Positions 54,803 to 64,000 of a stretch of 64,000 nucleotides of DNA are shown here, piece after piece. Numbering within the stretch: position 1 is the stretch's first letter; every line of letters starts with the position of its first letter. The notes under the pieces were generated by a model that saw only the letters and a list, made by a program, of their open reading frames with translations, ran no database searches and had not been told where the DNA came from. This stretch comes from Amborella trichopoda. Lineage: Eukaryota > Streptophyta > Magnoliopsida > Amborellales > Amborellaceae. The position numbers and the translations under genes are program-made. The stretch is taken from assembly GCF_000471905.2 (NCBI RefSeq), contig NW_006495382.1, forward strand, positions 76,431-140,430. The letters are read 5' to 3'.

Positions 54803-55650
54803 TGCTTCAATCTTAGAGGGATCGACGTGATCCCATCCTTAGAAATGATGTGACCAAGGAAGGCTACGCTGGGGAGCCAACATTCGCTCTTGCTTAGTTT
54901 GCCATAGAATCTTTTCAACCTCAAAGTTTGCAAGACGGTTCTCAGATGCTGCTCATGCAGTTCCCAACTCTTCAAATACACAAAAATATCATCCATAAAA
55001 ACTACTACAAAATCATCCAAGAAAGGTCGAAACACTCTATTCATCAATTCCATGAACATCGCAGGGGCATTGGTTAACCCGAATGGTGTTACAAGAAACT
55101 TGTAGTGGCCGTATCGAGTTTTAAAAGCAGTCTTTGAGACATCTCCCTCCTTAATTCTCAATTGGTGATACCCCGATCGGAGGTCAACCTTTGAAAACAC
55201 CTAGGCCCCCTGAAGCTGATAAAAGAGAGCATCAATTCTAAGCAGTGGATACTTATTCTTCATAGTTACTTGGTTCAACTTCCTATAATCAATACATAGC
55301 CTCAGGGACCCATCTTTCTTCATTATAAACAAGACTGGTGCACCCCTAGGCGATACAATGGGTTGGATAAACCCCTTATCTAACAATTCTTTCAACTGCT
55401 CTTTTAATTCCGTCAACTATGCTGGGGCCATCTTATACAGGGCTTTAGAGATGGGAACCGTGCCAGGGACTACGATCTATCTCAAATTCAATTTCCCTCA
55501 TTGGAGGCAGGGAGGGTAACTCTACTAGGAATACGTCAGGGTAGTCCCTAACAATCGGTATTTCCTTTAGTTGGGCCTGAACACCCCTATTCTCTACTAC
55601 ATAAGCCAGATACCCTTCACATTTCTTAGTTAGGAGGCGAGAGGCCCGAA
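54772..55650 (-). pseudogene. Tekay-4 reverse transcriptase
   Basis: After the linker CEGYLAYVVENRGVQAQLKE and [17 protein letters not shown] reads [39 protein letters not shown], then (from 55200) [19 protein letters not shown] and [15 protein letters not shown]. The active site [11 protein letters not shown] keeps both aspartates. LGHIISKDG leads to a frameshift near 54800. A stop at 55200 and frameshifts near 55440 separate the pieces. The reading begins inside the linker, at the fusion with Tat-3. Confidence 0.88.
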
Positions 55651-56342
55651 TGTAAGTCCAAGGATTTTCTTGAGAGGGATAACTTCTGCCTAGATAGAGA
55701 ATAGATTGTGGCAGCAAGAATAAAGGCATGACCCAAAGAAGATGATGGGTCAATAGGACTTATAATAACCATACCCCACCAAGCGAAAGGCCATGATGCT
55801 ATTGGCGGGTAAAGAGGTTCAAGAGCTTGATGAATGAAGCTCGAATGAATCTGGCATACCTGGTAGTTTCTTGCAAGCATAAGGGAATCTGCACTCATAA
55901 TAGGTCAAGAATATTCTATCCTGATGATTCTATTGTATAGCTTAGTGCTACACTAATGCATTCCATAAACTCCAACATGAACTTCCTTTAGTACACGGTT
56001 TATATCTTTTTGATGAGTGCACCTAATTACCATATCATTGTAAGAGATACAAAACAAGATACCGTCACGACACATATATCCTGTGGCTGATCTTCTGATC
56101 TTGTTATGTTCAATAGTGTTGTCAGGAAGCTGGTTTTGTTGCAAATAGTCTTTTATTAGGGTGCGCCAGTCTGTTACTGGCTCCACTTCTGTAAACACGA
56201 GATTTTGAAATTCTGACTCTTCTCGTTCCTCATTCTCTTTCTCTTCAATCACAAGAGGTTTCTTAGAACTGCTCGAGGTTTGCACGGACTTTCTATTTGC
56301 AATTAGTGCCCCGAATGGATTAGGAGGGAATTCCTCAAACAA
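55650..56342 (-). pseudogene. Tat-3 integrase, zinc domain and first part of core
   Basis: The frame 55953-56342 reads DWRTLIKDYLQQNQLPDN, ATGYMCRDGILFCISYNDMV and EVHVGVYGMH, the start of a Tat integrase. After stops the same frame continues ADSLMLARNYQVCQIHSSFI, ALEPLYPPIASWPFAWWGM and GHAFILAA. The first catalytic Asp (family G-M-D-V-I-G-P) reads GMVIISP and is lost. A frameshift leads to AEVIPLKKILG, after which the Tekay-4 linker begins. Confidence 0.85.
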
Positions 56343-56390
56343 CTACATTTCATCATCATTGTCAAGATTTTTAACAAAATCAACACATCT

Positions 56391-57296
56391 TCACTCAGCT
56401 AGCCAGACTGGTTTCAGCTCTTTCAGTGGGATTTGAATAGTGTCCCCCAATTTGGCAAGTGCATCAGCTTGTACATTAAGCCTTCGTTGTACATGCGCAT
56501 GAGAAACCTCTTCAAATTCTTCCATCAATGACCTGACGGTATTGAAGTAAGGCTTGAGGTTATCCTTCCTTACATCATATACCCCTTTGAACTGTTTGAC
56601 CAACTCTGAATCTCCATAAATCGTTTAAGTATTTTATGTTCATATGAAAATCAATCTCCATACCTATGATGAGTGCTTGATATTATGCTCATTATGAGAC
56701 TTTATTTTTAGGAGAGAGAATGATAATGAGATAAGGCCATCATGAAGAGTGGAGAACACTACTCCAACACCACCTCTTTTAGATTGAAATGCCCCATCAA
56801 AGTGCATCGTCCAATCGTATGAAACTTCAACATGAAATACTTCTTCATCTAGTAAATCATTAGATGAGGGAGAATTAGCTGAGAGAGGATGTGCAGTCAA
56901 GAAATCTGCAAGGGCTTGTCCTTTGACAGCTTTTTGCAGCGCATATGTGATGTCAAACTCCATGAGGAGTAGTAACCATTTCTCAATCTGACCCGATAGA
57001 CAAGGGCATGATAAGAGAAATTTAATGGGGTATGCTCGAGAGATGAGATGAACCAGATGTGCGAGCAAATAGTGTTTGAGCTTCTGAACTGCTAAGATAA
57101 GGGATAAACACAACTTCTCTATGGGAGAGTAGTTCTCTTCAGCTCCTTGCATTCTTCGAATCAGATAATATAGAGCCGTCTCCTTTCCTTCATCATTATT
57201 TTGAGCTAGTAAGGCGACGAATGACTCATCCAATGCAGTCACATACAAAATGAGAGGTTTCCCTGTAATTGGTGCATAGAGAACATGAGGTTTCAA
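56391..57296 (-). pseudogene. Tat-3 RNase H and second (archaeal-type) RNase H
   Basis: The first RNase H (57296 to about 56850) shows PLILYVTALDESFVALLAQN, where the family has Y-(V/L)-A/S in place of a catalytic run, and ENYSPIEKLCLSLILAVQKL. The second opens with WTMHFDGAFQSKRGGVGVVF (catalytic Asp present), continues KSHNEHN, and after a stop near 56660 gives FKGVYDVRKDNLKPYFNTVR and NVQADALAKLGD (last Asp present). Two RNase H domains in tandem mark the Tat lineage. Confidence 0.87.
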
Positions 57297-58260
57297 TAAA
57301 TAGTTCTTGATGTCTTCAAAAGCTATCTAACATGCTTCGTCCCACTCGAAGGGCACGTCTTTCTTCAATAGATGGGAGAAGGGTTTAAACTGTCCTGAAA
57401 GGTTCAAGATGAATCTCCGGATATAAGTAAGCATGCCTTGAAGAGATTTGACTTCTTCTGGATTCCTCAGAGATCACATCTTTTGTATAGCTTTAATTTG
57501 ACAGGTTCGATCTCTAAACCTCGGTACCCGATAATAAATCCCAAGAACTTCCTCGATCGCACACCAAAGGCACACTTCAAGGGGTTCATCTTGAGTTGAT
57601 CAAGGGATTCGTCTACATAGAATTCCACTTCTTCATGCAACATATCTTCAAAGATAGTGGTCATAGCCCTTTGATAGGTGGCTCATTCATTTTTGAGACC
57701 GAAAGGCATCACCATGTAACAGAAAAATCCTTTGAGAGTGAGGAAGGTAGAAGACTGTTCATCTTTTGATTTTATCCTTATCTAGTTATACCCTGAATAA
57801 CCATCCATAAAGGCGAAGGCATGGAAATTGTTCGTCGAGTCTATCAGTAGTTTGGTAAAGGGAAGTGGGAAGTCATCTTTAAGACATGCCACATGCAAGT
57901 TACAGAAGTCAATACAGACCTTGATCTGAACATTCTTCTTCTTGACTGACACAATATTAGCTATCCATTTTGGGTATTTGTCTTCTCTTATGAAATTTAT
58001 TTTCTTAAGCTTGTTAACCTCTGCTTCGATCTGGATTTCAAATTCAGCTCAGAATCTCCCAAATTTCTGCTTAACAGGCTTATTGGAGGGGTCAATTCCC
58101 AACCTATGAATTGTGACCTAAGGGTCAAGACTAAGCATTTCCTGATAATACGAGGCAAATAAATCTTGATTGGTTTGCAAGAATTCATTGTACTCCTTTT
58201 TCTCTTCAGGAGATAAGATAGATGAGATAAAAGTTGGTCTTGGGTCATCATCATCACCCA
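57297..58260 (-). pseudogene. Tat-3 reverse transcriptase with deletion at the active site
   Basis: Readable parts across frames are NKLKKINFIREDKYPKWIAN, VCIDFCNLHVACLKDDFPLP, FAFMDGYSGYN, FCYMVMPFGLKNE and TYQRAMTTIFEDML. The active site then reads FYVDESLDQLKMNPLKCAFG. In related Tat RTs YVDD is followed by about 28 residues before QLKMNPLKCAFG, so an in-frame deletion has removed the second catalytic Asp and the adjoining segment. FLGFIIGYRGLEIEP follows, then stops. Confidence 0.85.
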
Positions 58261-59800
58261 AGCTCATATTTTCTAAATCATCAGTTGTGGCTAGATCACC
58301 ATCTTCCAAGACATTTGGTGCTTCCCCTATTTCCTCCTCATAAAGGGGTATAGAATTAGAAGTTTGTGCATCCACTTCAAGGACTTCAATCTCTTCCTCT
58401 ACAATCAATGATCCTTCTTTTATCTTTTTCGTTCCTGAACCTTCAGGTTCTTGAGGAGTCTAGGCAACTTCTACTTCTTCTCGAGACTCTCGAGGAATGA
58501 TATCTCCAAGAATGAGTTCAAGGGGAGGTAGTGACAGTTCTTAGGATAATGCCACATTAGATATTTGGTCAGGGAAGAACAACCATGGATGTAAACTAGC
58601 GTGCCCCAGGTGACCAAGTTCCTGCTTTGTAGTATGTTGAGACGTCGTGGTCTTGATAGCTGCAAAGGGTGCCAGCGTCCCTTTACCATCATTCAACGCA
58701 TGTTTCCTTGATGGTCCATAGTCCATTTCTCTCATGATCTGATGTGATTTAGGACTATAAAGGTCCCATTTCTGCATTACTGTAGCATCCATCGAGGAAT
58801 GACTTTGATGATTCTCCTAAATACTCGTGTCCCAAGATTATGGGGTGAAACCATGTAGAGGAATAAAAGAAGGCTTTGGAGGTTCTAATTCCTTCACCTT
58901 AGATTTTCCCTTTCTTATAACTTCAACCTGATAGAGAAATTCCCCGCACTTGATCTTTCAATTCAGCAATTGTAGCAGGTCTTCGAACCTCATTTGCTGT
59001 TGAATTCATTGGAAGGGGGAGAATAACTACATGTCATGTTTTGATGAACAACTTGAGTTTCTATGAAAGGGGTTGAGAAATGCAAGACCTTTTTGAGAGT
59101 CATGCATATAACTAGCTTGGTCTGTGAGGTAAGCATTATCCTCCTCCCTTTCAATGACTGGGATATGTAAGAACTCAGGGATTTGTAAGACTTTGTGGTA
59201 ACCTTGCTGGTGAAGAGATGAAGAAGTGAGGTAAGCACTATCCTCCTCCCTTTCGGGGATTGGGATATGAAAAACCTCGGGGATTTGCAAGACTTCAAAA
59301 TGGTTATGCTGAAGGGAGGTTTGGGAAGTGAGGTAAGCATCGTCCTTCTCAATGTGCAAGACTTCTGGTATTTGCAAGACTTTCTGCTGATTTTATGCAT
59401 AACTGACCTGGGCAATAAAGTAAGCATTATTCTACTCTCTTAAGGCATTATTCTACTCTCTTAAGGATACAAGAATCTATCTCAGTTGGATGTGCAACCT
59501 TAGTTTATAAGAAGGGAATTGGGATACGTAACACCTTTATGTCACCATGAGCATAAGTGATTGTAGGTGCTAACAAGATCAAATCAGTGGTTTCTTTTTT
59601 CTTGATTTGTTTGATCAGAGCCACCACTGGAATGGGTTTCTGTGAGGATGGGATAGAGGATGAAGCTTCCTCTTTATGATCATGGGTCATCACTTCTACT
59701 GGGGAAGTGGGCAAATTTCCATCAATAGGGGTTAAAGGTATCATTTTTCCATATCTATTTTCTTCTTGAAACATGTTATTAAGTCATCTTGCCATATCTT
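58261..59800 (-). pseudogene. Tat-3 protease-RT linker, degraded
   Basis: Pieces include a Glu/Asp-rich stretch (58118-58408: ATTDDLENMSLGDDDDPRPT, EYNEFLQTNQDLFASYYQEM), MDATVMQKWDLYSPKSHQIM (58700-58790) and a segment at 59000-59430. In that last segment a roughly 60-bp unit with CTCCTCCCTTTC and GGGATTTG(C/T)AAGACTT words recurs three times or so. Stops are frequent. I see no further domain. Confidence 0.6.
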
Positions 59801-60620
59801 CCATATCTTCATGAGAGGTTTGAGCAGTCTCTCTGAGGTTAGGGCTTGTAATGGCTTTCATATGCAACATTAGCTCTTGAGATTGCACTAGATCCATGAA
59901 ATAGTACTTCGCATTAGGATAATGTGACTCAGCAATGGGAAATGGTCTCTTATCATCATAGACCGTGTGTTGCCTTCCATCTTGACTATATTTGAAGCAC
60001 TAATGGAGTGTGGATGTAACTATCCCATGGTTATGTAGCCAGGGATGATCCAAAAGGATATTGTAAGAAGTGTCTGTATCAATAACATGAAACAAAGTGG
60101 AAGCATTCAAGTCCCCAATCTCGAGCTTTAGGAGGATAACACCATCCGGTTTCTCCCTCTACTGATTAAATCCTTGAACTGTCAAGTTTGTTGGCTCAAG
60201 CTGCTCAACACCTATCCCAATTCGTTTAAGAATCTTCTTTGACATAAGGTTCACTACAGATGCCCCATCCAACGTGATCTGATTAATTTGGCAAGTATGA
60301 AGTTCACCAGTTACGAAGAGCGGCCGGTTATGAAATCCCTCACCCAACTGAAGGTCATCATCAGCAAATTTGATAGTCATGCAACTGTTAAGGATCGTTG
60401 AGTCTACCTCAATTCATTCAATCTCGGTCTCATACACTTTAAGTTGGGAGAGAGCTTGTACTAAAGCCATACGAAAGTCATTTGATAACATGAGGGCATC
60501 ATAGACACTCAAGAGAGCTGAGAGTCTCCGCAAGTGCCCAATCGTATCGTATTTGACTTTGTCAGCTTCTGGAAAGACAGGTCCTTGGTTTACCACTGGT
60601 TTTGTAGACACTTGGTAATG
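59801..60620 (-). pseudogene. Tat-3 protease
   Basis: A pre-protease segment (60414-60611) reads VKYDTIGHLRRLSALLSVYD, seen at this place in Tat Pol. Protease (60159-60380) contains FVTGELHTCQINQITLDGAS and LMSKKILKRIG: the active site L-D-G-A-S keeps the catalytic Asp. After a stop it continues LLKLEIGDLNASTLFHVIDT and YNILLDHPWLH. Confidence 0.78.
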
Positions 60621-61305
60621 GAGTGGCCTTTGAAGGGGAAGGGTTTATTACAGCCGCTAAGGAAGGGTCGGTTGTAGTTGTGGGAGGAGGCAGAGAAGGC
60701 TGGTTGGGTCACATAGTCAGAGTAGGTGTAGGTAAGACAGGGCAAGATGAAGGTTGTGATGGTCCAGGAGTTATAAAGAAGGAAGGTGAAGGATTTGGGT
60801 AAGGGATTGGTGGTGGTCTTGAGTATTTTAAAAGAGGGAGTGGTTCTTGAATAGGGACAATTGAATTAGGATAGGGAACCAGTGGTGGTTCGGAGTATTT
60901 TAGGAGTTTAGGTGTAGCTAGTCTTTGGATTGGTTTAAGTCTCTTCCCTAACCTGAACCTCATTCGATGAACTGCAGCCACTGTGCTTCCCTCATGAAAC
61001 ACCAACAAGTGGCATGCTTCATAATTTGAAGAACTTTCTCCCTTCGAGTTCTTCCATGGTTCCCCTAAGTCAGGCTCTGCGGGCCATTGAGACAACCTCT
61101 TAGGCTTCGAGTTTATAAGCCGACTGAATACCTCATTTGGAGTAGGACAAGTTTTTTCCTTTTTAGCTGCAAAGGCCATAACATCTCCAACATTCAAGAA
61201 TCTATCCTTTTGGGCAACCATTTTCCTTAATTTCTTGTTATGTCTTTTATTATTACTGCAGAGTTTGAGCTCTTCTTTAAGAGCCTCAAAATCTTGGCAT
61301 TCCAT
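60621..61305 (-). pseudogene. Tat-3 N-terminal ORF, proline-rich, not a normal Gag
   Basis: The 198-codon frame begins at ATG 61305 (MECQDFEALKEELKLCSNNK). It has a charged, probably coiled N-terminus, FSRLINSKPKRLSQWPAEPD, and a tail of Pro-rich repeats (KYSEPPLVPYPN, KYSRPPPIPYPN). It lies where gag should start but lacks the Gag core and zinc finger. It may be the first part of gag or pol with the core deleted. I do not assign a function. Confidence 0.5.
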
Positions 61306-61689
61306 GGTGAGTTTAGAGAGAGGTTATGAGCGGGAAGAAGGGTTTAAAGAATAGGGGATAGAAGAAGGGACACAGCTTTTAGGGTTATCACTTATATTGG
61401 ACCGAACTATGAAGCTCTTGGGGTCATCACCTGAATCGGACTCAAATAGGTTTTAAGGTATTTACTCTCATTGGACGTGATCAAAGACCTTTTAACGACG
61501 TAAATCTTGTTGGACAATTGCCTGGGATCTTTAAGGTCTTTACCCTGCCTTGACCATTGCACCTTTGTTAGACTGTTCTGGGGTGATTGCCCACCCTCAA
61601 CAAAAGGGACTTGCCTTGGGATGAAGTCATACAAAGTGGGAAGACGGGGAATAGGAGGAAGGAATGTTGCCTTCATTGGTATTTGGGGT
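61306..61689 (-). other. Tat-3 leader
   Basis: It lies between LTR end and first ATG. No primer-binding site matching a tRNA I know was recognised next to the LTR end. Confidence 0.5.
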
Positions 61690-64000
61690 TGGTTAGGTGC
61701 CTCGATCTTGCCTTCCTGGTCGCGATGACCTGGTGGCATGGTTCTGAATTTGCGATGGACCCGAGACATGAGATCTCTCTCTCGGGACTGGGTAAGGAGG
61801 ACGCGAACAAGAATACCAACCGGTGAGAAAAGAATTTGTTCGTGAGACGAGACTTACTTCATGTGGGTCCGTGACACCTCAGGCTAGCTCGCATGGGCGC
61901 CCTCTTAGATCACGTGGAATGCCCTCCTGGCCTGTGGCCGGTTTGGAATCGCCTCCCTTGACCTATTTCTTCTTTCCTACATACACACACACACATATTA
62001 AAAGTACAGACAAGTGGGTCAGAGCACCTCACCTTGTCATAGGTAGAGCACACACGTGCGTGTGTACTCAAAGAAAAATGGAAAAATGATGTAGTAGAGT
62101 CCATGTCAATTTGATAGCCTCACGACGTCTCCTTGATGAGGGACCCTTAGTGCATATTTTACAACGAAGAGAAAGGGCTAAGGGGTTAGATGGAGAAAAG
62201 ATATTAGAGAGAAGAGACTTTTAGAGAGAAGAAAAAGACAGAGAAGGGGATGGAGAGAGAAAAGAGATGAAGGCTGGTTTGCCTTTCACCCAGTCCTTTA
62301 GAGAGAGAAGAAAAGAAAGAGAAGGGTATGGAGAGAGAAAAGAGACGACGGCTGGTTTGCCTTTCACCCAGTCCTTCAGAGAGAGAAGAAAAAGTCGAGA
62401 GAGAAAAGAGAGACAAAGGCTGGTATGGCTTTCACCCAGCTTTTCAAAGAAAAATATTTTAAAAGAAAGAGAAGAGAAAAGGGAGACAAAGACTGGCTTG
62501 GTTTTCACTAAGCTCTTCAGAGATAAAATATATTTTTGAAAAAGAGAGAAAAGAGGAACAAAGGCTGGTTTGGATTTTACCCAGCACTTCACAGAAAGAG
62601 AAAAGAGTGACGAAGGCTGGTTTGTTTTTCACCCTGATCCTTCAGAAAGAGGAAGAAGAAAAATGAACGAGAAAAAGAATGAAGGTTAGCTTGGCTCTCG
62701 CTAAACCTTCCAAAGCGGGAGAAGAGATGAAATTCAAATAAGAGAGAGAGGACGAGAGAAGAAAGATAGAAGAATAAAGTAGAAAGAGAAGAAAAGGATT
62801 GAGAAAAAGAGTGTGATAGTTAGCTTGGTTCTCGCTAAACGTTCCAAAAGGGAGAAAAGATGAAAAGAAAGAGAGAAGAAGAGAAGAGAAGGGAAGTGAG
62901 AAGAAGAAGGTAGAAACAGAAGAAAAGGAATGACAGAGGGCGAAGGTTAGCTTAGCTCTCGCTAAACTTTCCAAAAGGGAGAAGAGACGAAAAGAAGGAG
63001 AAAAGAAGAGAAGAGAAGAAATGTTGTGCATGGCGGTGAAACTTACTGTGCCAAACAGAAGAGAGAGAAGAGAGAAAAGAGATAGAAGAAATGTGGTGCA
63101 TAGCGGTGAACCCTGCCATGCCAAACAAAAGAGAGAGAAGAGAGAAATATTGTGCTCGACGGTGAACCCTGCTGTGCCAAACAAAGAGAAGAAATGACGT
63201 GCACAGAGGTGAGCCCTGTTGTGCCAAATAGAAGAGAGAGAAATGTCATGCTTGGTGGTGAACCCTGTCGTGCCAGACAGAGAAGATAGAAGAGAGAGAA
63301 ATATCGTGCTCGGTAGTGGATATTGTCATGCCAAACAGAGAAGGAAGAGACAAGAGAGAAGAGAGAGAAATGTCGTGCTTGGTAGTGGCTACTGCCATGC
63401 CAGACAAAGCAGATAGAGGAGAGAGAAATGTCATGCTTGATAGTGGGTAGTGCTGAGCGAGATAGAGAAGAGAGAGAAGAGAGAAATGTGCTCGGTAGTG
63501 AACCCTGCCATGCCAAATAGAAGAGAGAGAGACATGAACGATGACTAGGCCTACAACATGGGAAAAGGCTCTGGTTGTTGTGCCAATTAGAGAAAGCAGA
63601 CAAGAGAGAAGAAAGAAAGACATGGATGACAGCTGAGCCTGCCACTCGAGAAAAGGCTTAGCCTGCCATCGAGTCAAGCAAGCAAGAGAGAGTAGGAAAG
63701 AGAGAAATATAGAGAGAAAATAAAGAACTATGGAGAAGGAAAGAAGAAGAAAGAAGAAGAGAGAGAAAAGAAAGACGAATGTGGCCTGATTCGGTATCCG
63801 AATGAATTTTTTTCCAAATTTAGTACTTTTGCCGGAATTTGGTTTCCGATGGCCGAAATTACAGAAACTTTGAATCCATCATGTAGAGAATTTGACCGTC
63901 CATTACATGTGAGGTTCGATTCCAACGAAGCCTTTAACAGCGTGCTCGTAATGGGTCTGGTTTCGAGTTGATTCGATGTGCGAGCGTCATGATGTGGTCG
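61690..64000 (-). repeat. 5' LTR of Tat-3, incomplete
   Basis: It begins TGGTTAGGTGCC on the plus strand, the same end as the solo LTR, and shares GGGCGCCCTCTTAGATCACG and AATCGCCTCCCTTGACCT with it and with Tat-2. A GA-rich minisatellite block occupies 62160-63740. Sequence related to the upstream promoter part of the other two LTRs (GGCCGAAATT...CATCATGTA) starts at about 63840. The outer end lies beyond the window. Confidence 0.85.
62160..63740 (-). repeat. GA-rich (CT-rich in LTR sense) complex minisatellite of Tat-3
   Basis: Three successive families of spaced motifs are set in GAGAGAAGAAA sequence. The first is GGCTGGTTTGCCTTTCACCC (62255-62640), the second GGTTAGCTTGGCTCTCGCTA (62680-62980), the third a GGCGGTGAACCCTGCCATGC type (63015-63520). 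The arrangement resembles the block in LTR-X, with different spaced motifs. Reading frames in it are artefacts of the repeat. Confidence 0.82.

Larger units (their letters stand above)
49575..55650 (-). mobile_element. Tekay-4: chromovirus, 5' half missing, fused to Tat-3
   Basis: On the minus strand, from the right: protease-RT linker, RT, RNase H, integrase, broken chromodomain, polypurine tract (52652-52675) and a complete 3' LTR (49575-52651). Its 5' LTR, gag and protease are absent. At about 55650 the reading changes abruptly to Tat-3 integrase in the same orientation. The outer LTR end abuts Tekay-3 coding sequence, with AATAG (49570-49574) as possible target copy. Confidence 0.85.
55650..64000 (-). 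mobile_element. Tat-3: Tat-type element, truncated in integrase, runs off the window
   Basis: On the minus strand from the right: 5' LTR (61690 to beyond 64000), leader, a short N-terminal ORF, protease, a long degraded linker, RT, RNase H, second RNase H and the first part of integrase, ending at the fusion with Tekay-4. The LTR belongs to the family of Tat-2 and the solo LTR. A normal Gag core is not found. Many stops and an in-frame deletion at the RT active site disable it. Confidence 0.83.

Noticed and set aside
52660-61305. Endogenous pararetrovirus sequence
   Set aside because: Integrase, LTRs, double RNase H and Ty3/gypsy RT order are present. No movement-protein or coat motif of a caulimovirid was seen.
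61690-64000. A separate GA-rich microsatellite locus or host promoter
   Set aside because: The ends and shared blocks show it to be the Tat-3 LTR.

Overview
The window is nuclear DNA from a large, retrotransposon-rich flowering plant. I find no intact host gene, tRNA, rRNA or CRISPR array. Nearly everything belongs to nested, decayed Ty3/gypsy LTR retrotransposons of two lineages. Tat-type elements are recognised by the Tat form of Gag, Pol and a second (archaeal-type) RNase H, plus an antisense plant-mobile-domain ORF. Tekay/Del-type chromoviruses are recognised by an initiator-Met tRNA primer site, LTRs of about 3 kb starting TGTAAGG, and a chromodomain after integrase. The species cannot be named from this sequence. 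Two runs of N (15086-15373, 32994-33575) are assembly gaps.

Layout, left to right. (1) 568 to about 15097: Tat-1, on the minus strand, with both LTRs, primer site, polypurine tract, gag, protease, part of RT, remnants of the second RNase H and integrase, and an antisense ORF on the plus strand with its own TATA box and a probable intron. (2) About 15549-19276: LTR-X, a plus-sense LTR-like block with a TATA region resembling the other Tat LTRs, followed by 1.8 kb of CT-rich complex minisatellite. (3) 19277-24867: Tekay-1 (plus), 5' LTR, gag and most of RT, then cut by (4) Tekay-2 (plus, 24868 to about 36060), which codes only for Gag and carries a 49-bp tandem array. The Tekay-2 5' LTR contains a solo Tat LTR (27124-29262) with a perfect 5-bp target duplication. 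(5) About 36118-44307: Tat-2 (minus), gag plus an antisense-ORF remnant with no recognisable pol, joined to Tekay-2 through a scar of stepwise repeated filler DNA. Its 5' LTR sits inside the 5' LTR of (6) Tekay-3 (plus, 44308-49574). Tekay-3 is in turn interrupted by the intact 3' LTR end of (7) Tekay-4 (minus, 49575 to about 55650). Tekay-4 fuses in mid-pol to (8) Tat-3 (minus, about 55650 to beyond 64000).

None of the elements can make a working set of proteins: each has stops, frameshifts, lost catalytic residues or large deletions. The better-preserved parts are the Tekay-4 integrase core, the Tekay-1 RT, the Tat-2 Gag and the antisense mobile-domain ORF of Tat-1.

The most unusual features are non-coding. 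A family of short near-perfect palindromes (core TGGGCGACAC / GTGTCGCCCA) occurs a dozen or more times in Tat-1. Most LTRs carry family-specific tandem minisatellites. Two deletion scars carry short local duplications. Relative ages can be read from the nesting: Tekay-1 before Tekay-2 before the solo LTR, and Tekay-3 before both Tat-2 and Tekay-4.
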